Shown in pieces: positions 1-8,760 of a stretch of 57,915 nucleotides of DNA. A program made the position numbers and the translations under genes. Source of the DNA: Alphaproteobacteria bacterium (GTDB taxonomy: Bacteria > Pseudomonadota > Alphaproteobacteria > ATCC43930 > CGMCC-115725); contig JAFAYW010000092.1 in NCBI GenBank assembly GCA_019240125.1, positions 1 through 57,915 on the forward strand. The letters run 5' to 3'. Below the pieces are notes generated by a model. It saw only the letters and a program-made list of their open reading frames with translations, did not search any database and was not told where the DNA came from. The first letter of the stretch is position 1. Every line of letters starts with the position of its first letter.

Positions 1-38
1 AGCAGGCCGGCAATCGCCAGCAGGAGCAAAGTCAGCAT
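1..38 (-). CDS. Start of an unidentified gene running off the window
   Basis: An ATG on the minus strand at 38-36 opens a frame reading MLTLLLLAIAGL before the window edge. This looks like the hydrophobic start of a signal peptide or first membrane helix. It begins 9 bases after the stop of the XRE gene, so the two could share an operon. With only 12 codons visible no family can be named, and the start itself is uncertain because no clear Shine-Dalgarno sequence is seen. Confidence 0.35.
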   Translation of the reverse strand, partial: MLTLLLLAIAGL

Positions 39-47
39 CGCGGCGTG

Positions 48-296
48 TCAGCTGCTTTTGAGGCGAATGCCACGGCCGCCGCGGTCGCTGACGGCGCCTT
101 CACCAATTAATTCGATCCCGGCGGCGTCCAGGGCGCCGATCAACTTCATCAGTGAATCGACGTTACCGCGGATAACGCCTGCGCTCGCCTCCATGCGCTG
201 GATCGTCGGCACCGACAGGCCGCTCAGCTCAGCCAGTCGGCGCTGATCGATCCCCAGCATCGCACGCGCTGCACGAAGTTGTGCGTCAGTGATCAT
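48..296 (-). CDS. Small XRE-family helix-turn-helix regulator
   Basis: This 82-residue protein is a bare Cro/C1-type helix-turn-helix domain, a DNA-binding transcriptional regulator. The core lies at about residues 5-60: QLRAARAMLGIDQRRLAELS forms the first helices and SVPTIQRMEA the recognition helix. The tail (GAVSDRGGRGIRLK) is common in short XRE proteins of alphaproteobacteria. A perfect 7+7 inverted repeat and a TATAAT box lie just upstream of the start, so autoregulation is likely. The downstream partner is cut by the window edge. The family is clear; the target genes are unknown. Confidence 0.85.
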   Translation of the reverse strand: MITDAQLRAARAMLGIDQRRLAELSGLSVPTIQRMEASAGVIRGNVDSLMKLIGALDAAGIELIGEGAVSDRGGRGIRLKSS

Positions 297-321
297 AAAC
301 CGCTCTCAGAACCGCTATTTA

Positions 322-342
322 GATGTTTAAAACATCATTATA
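322..342 (-). promoter_or_regulatory. Putative XRE operator palindrome with -10 box
   Basis: GATGTTT (322-328) and AAACATC (330-336) form a perfect inverted repeat around a single A. It is followed on the plus strand by ATTATA (337-342), which reads TATAAT on the minus strand. The -10 box therefore abuts the palindrome, which would cover the transcription start of the XRE gene about 25 bases from its ATG. No convincing -35 box is seen. A symmetrical site in this place is typical of an autorepressor operator; that role is inferred. Confidence 0.5.
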
Positions 343-759
343 ATATGTAAACGTGAATTTGCGCTGTTTCCGTAATAATCCGCTCGTCCTGTCGCGGCCA
401 CGGCCGAAGTTGGGGCTTGGCATTGCGATATCGGCAGGATGCCGCCAGCTGACGAGACGCGGCCATCACGCGAACGGCTGCCGCTGATCCGGATTTTGGA
501 TGATGTGGCGCGAGGTGAACTACCACCACGTAGGCGAGGCCGGGATCGTCAGGCAGCAGCCTTAAGGCCGCGTCACCACCTGCCTAGGCGCCGATCGCGC
601 AAACCAGCACAAAACAGGCACATGTCCGATGTTCCAGTGAGGGATCGTCATACCGAACGGCCACCTTTGCCAGGTCAGTCGACTCCGATTGGCCACCTTG
701 CGCTAGCATGCTATCCGTAATGAACGCTCGGCGAATACGCGGCGCAGACCGCAGCGTAC

Positions 760-960
760 CGCCCGAGGCCAGCCCGCGTTTTGGGACGCTTGTGCGGGCC
801 GTAATTGTCGTCCGGCCAAACCGGCCGCGGTCAACAGCACAATCCACGCTCGCCACCCGTGCTTCTGAGGACTGCTCCGGTTCGCCACGATCGTCTCAAG
901 ACGCGCGCGATCGGCAGCGCCAATATCAAGCGTAATTCCTGCTCGCGCATCCCGCCGCCT
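760..960 (-). pseudogene. IS630-family transposase fragment (decayed)
   Basis: On the minus strand, bases 936-817 encode a stretch beginning ITLDIGAADRARLETIV and continuing with SSPQKHGWRAWIVLLTA. This matches the conserved N-terminal region of IS630-type transposases (LS..DRARLE.IVADRNSPQKHVWRARIVL). Just after it the match moves to another frame (GRTTITARTSVPK), so there is a frameshift. The catalytic DDE part is absent. It is a short degenerate relic that marks past insertion activity upstream of the accessory cassette. Confidence 0.6.
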
Positions 961-1037
961 CGCATCCATGAGCCCCCGGGATCCAACACAGGACTCCCGT
1001 CAGATTTCGTCCACTAGCGGGAGGCTGTTCGTCGATT

Positions 1038-1158
1038 GCGGCGGCCCATATCTTCGTGGCGCTACGAGTCGCCACCAATCGCACCTATGCGAAAGCTCGC
1101 TGGAGTGAAGGGGTCGCCGAGTGGATCGCTGCGCACGTCAAAGCGCTAACATTTCCCG
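1038..1158 (+). pseudogene. IS21-family IstA transposase fragment
   Basis: Bases 1038-1158 read AAHIFVALRVATNRTYAKA, then RWSEGVAEWIAAHVKALTF. This is close to the conserved IstA core (AHIFVAVLGASNYTYAEARW..GLADWI.AHV.AL.FFGG), which includes the strand after the first catalytic Asp. Nothing IstA-like lies on either side, and no istB follows. It is a fragment of about 40 codons from a once complete IS21-type element. Confidence 0.6.
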
Positions 1159-1591
1159 AGCTTGAATCTCGTCCTGCCGGCGCAGCGCGGCTGGGTCCGA
1201 ACGTGCTTCCCGCGTCGTCGCAACGGAGCGGATTAAAAGACCACCTCAAGCTACCGCTTGACGCCCGTAATTCAATCAAAGATTGTCAAACACATAGCCA
1301 GCGTGCTATGTTTATTCAACAGGAGGGGGAAGTAAAAGACAGCTCTCCGGCCCCTGGTGGGAAGGTGGCAGCGCCCTGAGATTCTAAGAAAAAACGTGCT
1401 TTCAAAAGTCGTGCTTCATCGCACGGCGGCTTGACTAGACAATCTTGTTGCTTCGTACACGTTAGACCATCTCTCTGTAGTCTCCGTCATTAAGGATTAC
1501 TTGTTAATGCTGCTTGCTTAGTAGCCGAAGGGACAGGGAGCGGCGGTTCGCCGCTTCGTGCTGAACGTATAAGAACATTGGAGGAAATACC

Positions 1592-4500
1592 GTGAGCACC
1601 CTGACCGATTTGGAAGGCGTTGGGTCGAGCGTGGCGGGCGTTGTTGACGCGGTTAATGCTTACAATAATTACCCGACCGACGACAACAGAACTGCGCTAA
1701 TAAACTCCGTCAGCGGCCTGGTTCAGTCAATCAAATCTACAATAGATGATAATCCTGCACTTGCTGTTCTCGGTATCGCCCAGTCACTTCAGAACGCGGA
1801 GGCGAACCTTAACGTCATTAGCAACCCCAATGCCACTGATCAGCAAGTTTATTCAAATCTACTTGGCTTCGCGGCTAATAGCACTGCGGCTGGCGCGGGG
1901 CTATTGCAGGTCGCGGCAGTTACAAATCCCGAGCTAGAGCCATCGGTCGCGATTTTCGGGGGGATTTCGTTAGGCTTCGCGGCTGCTCAAACGACCTACG
2001 ATCTGTTCAATCCAAGTGCCTCCGCCCCTATCCCACCCACCGTGGGCACAATCACGACCGCAACCGACCCTGACGGAAATCTTTCTTGCTCGTACACTTT
2101 TCCCCCGCCTGGACCTGGAGCGTCTTCCGTACAAAGTCTCGCCCTTGCGTCATCGGGCGGTGATCTTCAAGGCAGCGTGGTCATCACGCAAAACAGTGGG
2201 GCCAATCCATTTGCGAGTATCGCGGCGACCGACGCTTCTGGCGTGACACAAAACTATACGCTCAGCGGTGTCGCGAGCATCTATACGGACGTAAACGGCA
2301 CGACGTTTTCAGGCCCAACTAACGTAAACTCAATTCTACTCGCGGGCGATAATGCGAGCATCATTTGCTCGACGCCGAGCGATCTCGTGGTTTTTCTCGG
2401 CACGGGAGGCAATGCCAATCTCACCGGCACAGGATTTACAGTAGATTCATTCTCTAACACGGTAACATTGGCTGACAATAGCTTGGCTGCGGTTACTGGT
2501 AACAGTAACACCATTACTGGGGGCAGCGGTGATACGGTCGCTCTGATCGGTAACAACGATGTCGCCGCCATCTCGAACGGCACCATCGATCTCGGCACCG
2601 CCCGCGCCGCCTTCTCGATCGCCGGCACGAACGACACGGTGGATAGCGCCCTCGCCGGTGACACCATCAACCTGACCGGGACCAACGACTTCGCCAACAT
2701 CTCCAGCGGCGCGATTAATCTCAGCACCGCCAACGGTGGGTTCTCCATCGTCGGTACAGGCGACATCGTAAACAGCGCCCTCACCGGCGACACTGTCGCC
2801 CTGATCGGCAATAACGATGTCGCCGCCATCTCAAACGGCACGGTCGATCTCGGCACCGCCCGCGCCGCGTTCTCCGTTGCCGGCACGAACGACACGGTGG
2901 ACAGCGTCCTTGCCGGTGACACCATCAATCTGACCGGCAACAACGACTTCGCCAACATCTCAAGCGGCGCGATTAATCTCGGCACCGCGAACGGTGCGTT
3001 CTCGATCGTCGGTACAGGTGACATCGTAAACAGCGCCCTCACCGGCGACACGGTCGCCCTGATCGGCAATAACGATGTCGCCGCCATCTCGAACGGCACG
3101 GTCGATCTCGGCACTGCCCGCGCCGCCTTCTCGGTCGCCGGTGTTAACGACACGGTGGATAGCGTCCTCGCCGGTGACACTATCAATCTGACCGGCAACA
3201 ACGACTTCGCCAACATCTCAAGCGGCGCGATCGATCTCGGCACCGCCAACGGTGCTTTCTCCATCGTCGGTACAGGTGACATCGTAAACAGCGCCCTTAC
3301 CGGCGACACGGTCGCTCTGATCGGCAATAACGATGTCGCCGCCATCTCGAACGGCACGGTCGATCTCGGCGTCGCCAACGCCGCGTTCTCCGTTGCCGGC
3401 ACGAACGACACGGTCGATAGCGCCCTCACGGGCGACACGGTCGCCCTAGCCGGCACCGGAGACACGCTGGCGGTGTCGGATGGCATGCTTACCCTCGGCG
3501 CTGGCAGCACCGCGACGGTGAGCGGGGCTGGTGATACGATCAGCGGTGGGATCGACGATACGGTGATCGTATCGGGGGATAGTGACAATGTGGCTGTAGG
3601 CAGCGGCGGCACAGCGACACTGACCGGTGTGGGTGACTCGATCACCGCGACGAATGACATGGTGGCCCTGGGCGGCAATACCTCCGCGATGGTCAGCGGC
3701 TCGGGAAACACCATCAGTGGCGGGGCCAACGATACGGTGGCGGTGTCCGGCAACAACAACAGTCTCATGCTGGGCAACGGTGGTGTAGCCACATTGACCG
3801 GCGTCGGCTTTACGATCACGGCAACAGACGACTCGCTTACGTTTGGCGCAAACGCCTCCGCGACCGTTAACGGCACCTCGGACAAGGTGACGCTGGGTGT
3901 CAGTGCGACATTGACCGAGTCGAATGCCGAAATCTACTTCACCTCCAACGGCGCGGTAGTGACGATCGACGGCTCGAATGACACGATCAACGGCGGCACG
4001 GGCGATACGCTTACGGTGGCGGGGAATAGCGATAGCTTGACGGTCGGTAGCGGTGGCACAGTTACACTCACCGGCCTAGGTGACGCAGTCACGGCGACCG
4101 ACGCTAATTTGATGCTCGGCTCGGGCAGCACGGCCGTGGTTGGTGGCACCGGCGATACGATCAGTGGAGCAAGCGACGACACGGTGACTCTCACCGGCGG
4201 GGCCGACACATTGACTCTTGGCAATGGCGGGACCGCAGACATCGACGCTTCGGGGGATCTCGTAAATCTGTCCGGCGGTACCGTAAACGTTGAGAGTGCG
4301 GGCCTATCGACGGAGGTCGTCGGGGACAGCGACAATATTTACGGAACCTCAGACACCATCGATGTGCACGGCAACAGTGACACGGTCACGGGTTCCGGTG
4401 ACTACGATGACGCGGTGGCCTACGACGACAATACATACGATGACAATCATAATGATTACGACGATAGCAGCCCGCCCTACGACGACGTGCCTTACACTGA

Positions 4501-5563
4501 TTATGGCGGCGGCTCCTCTTCCGGACGTGTTGCCGGCGCGCACACAGCGATAAACGTTGTCGGCCAATATGATCTTTCGCACGGGCTTGCGACCGCGGCC
4601 GCGGCGGCTGACGCGGCCTGGAACAATGCCAATGCAGCAGTCGCAGCTTCGACCGATCCCGCTCTAACCCCTCCCGCAGTATTCGAAGGTGCGGTTTGGC
4701 CATCCACAACGATAACCTGGAGTTTCGCGACCGGGTCCGGCGCGCCGTCATCGCCGATTAGCGGCACGGTGCAGGCGCCGTACCAAGACGTGATCCAACA
4801 AGCATTTGCCGTCTGGGGGGCGGCCACCGGCATCACGTTTATACAGGCGATGCCTGACGCAAAGTCCGATATCCAAGTCGGTTGGGGGGCTTTCGATACG
4901 GCCGACACGAGCGTCGTCGGTTACACGACGTTCAAAAGCATCGATGGCATCATGCAACCCGGCGCGCTCATCAGGCTCGAGGATCCCGCCGAAGACCCGC
5001 TCATTCCGAATGCCACCGGTGCTCTTATCTACTCGAGCAGTCAAACGACACTACTGCAGGTTGCGCTGCACGAAATTGGCCACGCCATCGGTCTTGCCGA
5101 GAGTTCCGCTCCGAACTCGGTGATGTTTCCTGACCTAGGGCAGGAAAACACCACTGTCAGCGCGGCTGATATCACAAACGCGAACCGGCTGTACGCCAAA
5201 GCAGCGGCGACCTCGGCGACTGGTGTTGGCCCGATCCCACAAACGCTCGGCAGCCGGAACCTGCTGCACCCAAATGCCCTCAATACAAACGGCAGAGCCC
5301 TGATGTCGGACGCCTCTCTCGTCGGCCGGAATGCCAGCATATCCGTATCGAGCTCTTTGGGTCTGTCCCACACCGCTGCTGAAACGAAGTTCACGTTCAT
5401 GGACCTTTCCGCTCCTGTGACTTCTTTCAGGCGCTCGCGCGGTCCTACCGCACCAGGCTTAGTCGGCGCCCCTGGCACCTATGCCAATCGCGGCGGCTCA
5501 CTTACCGCTGACCTCGGGACCGTTGATCATCATGTCCCCCCGATCATCCCTAAGCTAACCTAG
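1592..5563 (+). CDS. Giant Gly/Asn/Asp-repeat protein with Tyr-Asp cluster and matrixin-like domain
   Basis: A 1323-residue protein starting at GTG with a good Shine-Dalgarno (GGAGGA, 1580-1585). Residues 1-150 form an alanine-rich, partly hydrophobic domain with no classical signal peptide. About 240-930 are beta-strand repeats of the type GDTVALIGNNDVAAISNGT, probably a beta-solenoid. Residues 938-971 are a Tyr-Asp cluster with seven tyrosines (YDD five times). About 1000-1215 resemble matrixin (M10A) peptidases: a TITWSF strand, QQAFAVWGAATGITF, then HEIGHAIGLAES (H1160, E1161, H1164) and the Met-turn NSVMFP. The third metal ligand is Glu1170 instead of His. There is no RTX signal and no transporter nearby. 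Cell-surface or secreted location is inferred. The downstream sulfotransferase and radical SAM genes make it a candidate modification substrate. Confidence 0.85.
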   Translation: MSTLTDLEGVGSSVAGVVDAVNAYNNYPTDDNRTALINSVSGLVQSIKSTIDDNPALAVLGIAQSLQNAEANLNVISNPNATDQQVYSNLLGFAANSTAAGAGLLQVAAVTNPELEPSVAIFGGISLGFAAAQTTYDLFNPSASAPIPPTVGTITTATDPDGNLSCSYTFPPPGPGASSVQSLALASSGGDLQGSVVITQNSGANPFASIAATDASGVTQNYTLSGVASIYTDVNGTTFSGPTNVNSILLAGDNASIICSTPSDLVVFLGTGGNANLTGTGFTVDSFSNTVTLADNSLAAVTGNSNTITGGSGDTVALIGNNDVAAISNGTIDLGTARAAFSIAGTNDTVDSALAGDTINLTGTNDFANISSGAINLSTANGGFSIVGTGDIVNSALTGDTVALIGNNDVAAISNGTVDLGTARAAFSVAGTNDTVDSVLAGDTINLTGNNDFANISSGAINLGTANGAFSIVGTGDIVNSALTGDTVALIGNNDVAAISNGTVDLGTARAAFSVAGVNDTVDSVLAGDTINLTGNNDFANISSGAIDLGTANGAFSIVGTGDIVNSALTGDTVALIGNNDVAAISNGTVDLGVANAAFSVAGTNDTVDSALTGDTVALAGTGDTLAVSDGMLTLGAGSTATVSGAGDTISGGIDDTVIVSGDSDNVAVGSGGTATLTGVGDSITATNDMVALGGNTSAMVSGSGNTISGGANDTVAVSGNNNSLMLGNGGVATLTGVGFTITATDDSLTFGANASATVNGTSDKVTLGVSATLTESNAEIYFTSNGAVVTIDGSNDTINGGTGDTLTVAGNSDSLTVGSGGTVTLTGLGDAVTATDANLMLGSGSTAVVGGTGDTISGASDDTVTLTGGADTLTLGNGGTADIDASGDLVNLSGGTVNVESAGLSTEVVGDSDNIYGTSDTIDVHGNSDTVTGSGDYDDAVAYDDNTYDDNHNDYDDSSPPYDDVPYTDYGGGSSSGRVAGAHTAINVVGQYDLSHGLATAAAAADAAWNNANAAVAASTDPALTPPAVFEGAVWPSTTITWSFATGSGAPSSPISGTVQAPYQDVIQQAFAVWGAATGITFIQAMPDAKSDIQVGWGAFDTADTSVVGYTTFKSIDGIMQPGALIRLEDPAEDPLIPNATGALIYSSSQTTLLQVALHEIGHAIGLAESSAPNSVMFPDLGQENTTVSAADITNANRLYAKAAATSATGVGPIPQTLGSRNLLHPNALNTNGRALMSDASLVGRNASISVSSSLGLSHTAAETKFTFMDLSAPVTSFRRSRGPTAPGLVGAPGTYANRGGSLTADLGTVDHHVPPIIPKLT
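2531..3304 (+). repeat. Three near-identical 258-bp tandem coding repeats plus a partial fourth
   Basis: The block opening with GAYACGGTCGC-like sequence recurs at 2531, 2789, 3047 and 3305, exactly 258 bases apart, and the fourth copy fades near 3430. Each 86-codon unit is itself two diverged 43-codon halves: GDTVALIGNNDVAAISNG and GDTINLTGNNDFANISSG. The copies differ at few positions, many of them silent. This indicates recent expansion or gene conversion inside the gene and possible length variation between strains. Confidence 0.9.
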
Positions 5564-5647
5564 GCATTTCGACGCGGCAGCGACCGCAGGAAGGCTGCTC
5601 GTTAACTTGGCATCAAACTATTCCCCGCCGGCCGGTAATGAGTCCGC

Positions 5648-7594
5648 ATGGCGACCTCTTCATGCAGCGTTGACAGTGATGTTCACATCCGCGTGGCCCG
5701 GAATATAAGTCAGGTGGTCAACCCCATGGCCCTCGGATGTCAGCAGTCGCGAACGGAGGCGGTCGAATTATACAAGTCGATGTTGCGTCGCAACCCCAGC
5801 GACCCAGAGACATTGAGACTACTTGGGGTCGCGTACGCCCAGATACCAAATCTTAATAGCGCCCTTCGCGTCCTGAAAATGGCCCTGCACTATGGTCCAG
5901 ATATGCCGGAGACGTCCAATAATCTCGGACGCGTTTTTCAGGAACTCCGCCAGTATGATGACGCTATTTCTTCTTACGAACGGGCCATTGAACAGCGGCC
6001 CGGCTATTTCCTTGCCGTGAACAATCTGGGTACCGCATTCGCCGCGCTGGGGCGCCATGAAGACGCCATTGACCAATATCGGCGTGCGATAGAGTTGAAC
6101 CCAGACTATCCCGAAGCGCTTGGCAATCTAGGTGTCTCGCTTTACGTTCTGGGTAAAAATCACGAAGCCATCGAGTACCTCGCTGCGTCGCTCGATCTGC
6201 AGCCGCACTCAATCGAAGCACTCTCGAATCTCGCTCAAATCCACGCTCATCTTGACCACCACGACGATGCCTTAAAATATTTTGGTATCGCGCTTGGCCT
6301 AGCACCGTATGACGCCTCCCTCCATATCGGAATTGCGGGTGTATTTCACAAAGCCGAGAAATATTCCGATGCCGATAGGCATTTCAGATCCGCTATCGAT
6401 ATCGACCCCGATTGTGCTGAGGCACATGCGGCACTGGGGAGTGTGCTTGAAGAACTTGGCCGGCTTTCCGAAGCCGCTGTATGTTACAGGAAGGCGATTA
6501 CGTTAAGCCCGCGGCACCCGGCCTATTATCTCAACTTTAGCCGGATGATAGAACTAAGGTTAGACGACTCACTCGTTTCTTCGATGTTCGAATTGGAAAA
6601 TGAAATTGATACGCTCGACAAGAGTGCCCAAATCGATCTGCACTTTGCTTTAGGCGCGACTCTTGAGAGTATCGGTGAGCACGAACGTGCATTCACTCAC
6701 TGGATCGCCGGGAACGCGCTGCGTCGCCGGTCCGACACCTATGACGAAAACGGCTCACGCTCGTCTATTGACCGCATCCGGCAGGCGTTTCCGACAGTTT
6801 CGCACAAGTCCGATGCCTTCGCGCAAGATCACGCAATCAGGCCCATTTTCATCGTGGGCATGCCTCGATCCGGTTCTACGCTCGTCGAACAAATGCTTGC
6901 CAGTCATCCAAAGGTGTACGGCGCTGGCGAAGTCTCCGACGTTCGCGACGCCATGAAGTACGCGAACATAAATTCCCGGTCTGCGGCATACCCAATATTG
7001 CTGGGATCGTGGACCAATCAGGATTTTAACGAGTTCGCTCAAAATTATTTGAACCGTTTAGCAGCTCGTTCCGCGAACTCGGGCGAACAGCGGTTGATTT
7101 CCCATATCACAGACAAGATGCTCGGTAATTTCCAGCATATCGGATTGCTTCACCGCGCGATCCCCAATGCTGTGTTCATTCATACAAAGCGAGATCCGAT
7201 CGACACATGCATCTCATGCTTCTCCCTTTGTTTTAGGCAGGTCGAGTACGCCTATGATTTGGGCGAGCTCGGGCGATACTACGCGAGTTACAATAGGCTG
7301 ATGCAACACTGGCATTCGATCTTACCGACGAACACGATACTGGATGTGCGATACGAAGACACCGTGGACGATATTGAGGCACAGGCAAGGCGCATACTGC
7401 ATCATTGTGGCTTGGCTTGGGATGATACCTGCCTGCAATTTTATCGAACAGACCGCCCCGTCCGTACCGCCAGTCTCGTTCAGGTGCGGCGGCCCATATA
7501 CGACACTTCAGTTGGTCGGTGGCGGCCAGCGCAAGAGATATTGCAGCCACTCCTCGATGGTCTGGCGTACCACCCCGAAGAGAATTGGAGATAG
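5648..7594 (+). CDS. TPR-containing sulfotransferase
   Basis: The 648-residue protein has about ten tetratricopeptide repeats at roughly 30-390 (units such as PDMPETSNNLGRVFQELRQY). A PAPS-dependent sulfotransferase domain at about 395-640 follows. The 5'-phosphosulfate loop is IFIVGMPRSGSTLVEQ (G404 to T411). A later HTKRDPIDTCISCF segment fits the 3'-phosphate-binding region (Arg/Ser). The family moves sulfate from PAPS to a hydroxyl group; TPR domains usually hold protein partners. It lies 84 bases after the repeat-protein gene, whose YDD tyrosine cluster is the sort of acidic acceptor used by tyrosylprotein sulfotransferases. That substrate link is inferred. The start could also be the ATG at 5727. 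No signal peptide, so cytoplasmic. Confidence 0.85.
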   Translation: MATSSCSVDSDVHIRVARNISQVVNPMALGCQQSRTEAVELYKSMLRRNPSDPETLRLLGVAYAQIPNLNSALRVLKMALHYGPDMPETSNNLGRVFQELRQYDDAISSYERAIEQRPGYFLAVNNLGTAFAALGRHEDAIDQYRRAIELNPDYPEALGNLGVSLYVLGKNHEAIEYLAASLDLQPHSIEALSNLAQIHAHLDHHDDALKYFGIALGLAPYDASLHIGIAGVFHKAEKYSDADRHFRSAIDIDPDCAEAHAALGSVLEELGRLSEAAVCYRKAITLSPRHPAYYLNFSRMIELRLDDSLVSSMFELENEIDTLDKSAQIDLHFALGATLESIGEHERAFTHWIAGNALRRRSDTYDENGSRSSIDRIRQAFPTVSHKSDAFAQDHAIRPIFIVGMPRSGSTLVEQMLASHPKVYGAGEVSDVRDAMKYANINSRSAAYPILLGSWTNQDFNEFAQNYLNRLAARSANSGEQRLISHITDKMLGNFQHIGLLHRAIPNAVFIHTKRDPIDTCISCFSLCFRQVEYAYDLGELGRYYASYNRLMQHWHSILPTNTILDVRYEDTVDDIEAQARRILHHCGLAWDDTCLQFYRTDRPVRTASLVQVRRPIYDTSVGRWRPAQEILQPLLDGLAYHPEENWR

Positions 7595-7596
7595 CG

Positions 7597-8760
7597 ATGA
7601 CCGTCGAGGTTAGACCGCTGGGTGTAAAATGCAATATTCAGTGCCAATATTGCTATCAGAATCCGCAACGCGACGCGGGCGCGGTGCTACATCGATATGA
7701 CCTGGACATGATTAAGAAAGCAATCGCCGGGCTAGGCGTACCGTTCTCGGTCTTCGGTGGCGAGCCGCTCCTTATGCCGGTCGACGACCTGGAGGCGCTC
7801 TGGTCGTGGGGTTTCGACCGGTTTGGCCGCAACTCTTTGCAGACAAACGGAACATTGATTACCAATCGACATCTTGATCTTTTCAAACGATATAATGTGC
7901 GCGTCGGTATTTCTATCGATGGCCCCGGTGCATTCAATGATATTCGCTGGGCTGGAACGGAACGCCTGACGCGCGCGGCCACGGCCAAAACAGAAGCCGC
8001 AATCGGGCGGCTATGTGATTCAGGGTTAACGCCGGGCCTCATTGTAACACTCCATCGCAACAATGCAACGGCAGACAAGATGGATGCACTTCTTGACTGG
8101 CTGAAAAAGCTCGCATTGCTAGGCATCAGATCGGTCCGCTTACATCTTCTTGAGGTCGAAGACTCTGAAATCCGCGATCGCTATAGACTAACCGACACGG
8201 AAAATACGGCTGCGTTGTTATTTTTGGCGTCGCATGTGAACGACATCCGGCCGATCCGATTGTCGATGTTTGAAGACATCAAGCGGCTTCTTCAAGGAAA
8301 CGACCAGAAGGCCAGTTGCGTTTGGAAAGGTTGTGATCCTTACACGACTCGGGCCGTACAAGGTATCGATGGAAACGGTCAGCGGAGTAATTGCGGTCGA
8401 ACCAACAAAGATGGGATCGACTTCGTTAAAGGTGATCAAGCTGGCTATGAACGATATCTTGCGCTTTATCATACACCGCGGGCTTTTGGCGGATGCTCCG
8501 GATGTCGCTTTTTTGCAATGTGTAAGGGTCAATGCCCAGGAACCGCAATCGATGGCGATTGGCGCAATCGCACGGAATATTGTGACGTCTGGACGTCTAT
8601 TTTTGAGCATTTCGAGGCGGAGCTGCAGCGTGCGAACCGATGGGTGCTGTCTCGCTCAGAACAGCGCCTTAAGGTAGAGGCAACCTTGGTGGACGCATGG
8701 GCGCGAGGCCGAAACCCCAGTCTGACTGAAGCGACGCGTGAGGTAACGGCATCGCAATGA
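7597..8760 (+). CDS. Radical SAM/SPASM-type protein, putative peptide or protein maturase
   Basis: A 387-residue radical SAM enzyme. C12, C16 and C19 (CNIQCQYCY) bind the SAM-cleaving 4Fe-4S cluster, and FSVFGGEPLL is the SAM-binding GGEP motif. The C-terminal third is cysteine-rich (CVWKGCDP, a GIDGNGQRSNCGR turn, then GGCSGCRFFAMCKGQCPG and EYC). This is the layout of a SPASM domain carrying auxiliary Fe-S clusters, which is typical of RiPP and protein maturases (AnSME, PqqE, cyclophane synthases). The ATG at 7597 was chosen over an upstream in-frame ATG at 7519 because TTGGAGA precedes it and it starts right after the sulfotransferase stop (7592-7594). It overlaps the next gene by ATGA. 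The substrate is unknown; the repeat protein is the nearest candidate. Confidence 0.85.
   Translation: MTVEVRPLGVKCNIQCQYCYQNPQRDAGAVLHRYDLDMIKKAIAGLGVPFSVFGGEPLLMPVDDLEALWSWGFDRFGRNSLQTNGTLITNRHLDLFKRYNVRVGISIDGPGAFNDIRWAGTERLTRAATAKTEAAIGRLCDSGLTPGLIVTLHRNNATADKMDALLDWLKKLALLGIRSVRLHLLEVEDSEIRDRYRLTDTENTAALLFLASHVNDIRPIRLSMFEDIKRLLQGNDQKASCVWKGCDPYTTRAVQGIDGNGQRSNCGRTNKDGIDFVKGDQAGYERYLALYHTPRAFGGCSGCRFFAMCKGQCPGTAIDGDWRNRTEYCDVWTSIFEHFEAELQRANRWVLSRSEQRLKVEATLVDAWARGRNPSLTEATREVTASQ

Larger units (their letters stand above)
297..1591. other. Gene-poor stretch with transposase scars
   Basis: This 1.3 kb holds no intact gene that I recognise. Several frames are open for 60-100 codons, but they look like random high-GC frames. 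Two pieces are recognisable transposase remnants (IS630 type near 760-960, IS21 type near 1038-1158). I see no terminal inverted repeats or target duplications. The last 200 bases before 1592 are less GC-rich and presumably carry the promoter of the large repeat-protein gene, but no convincing -35/-10 pair could be fixed. Confidence 0.5.

Noticed and set aside
2531..3430. CRISPR-like periodicity
   Set aside because: The 258-base units are coding, contiguous and in frame, with no spacers.
2281..3885. 534-codon open frame on the minus strand inside the giant repeat gene
   Set aside because: It exists because the plus-strand repeats avoid stops antisense. Its product is a low-complexity mirror of the repeats without a ribosome-binding site.
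1592..5563. RTX/type I secretion substrate
   Set aside because: The repeats are rich in Gly, Asn and Asp but lack the GGxGxDxUx nonapeptide, and no type I transporter genes are adjacent.
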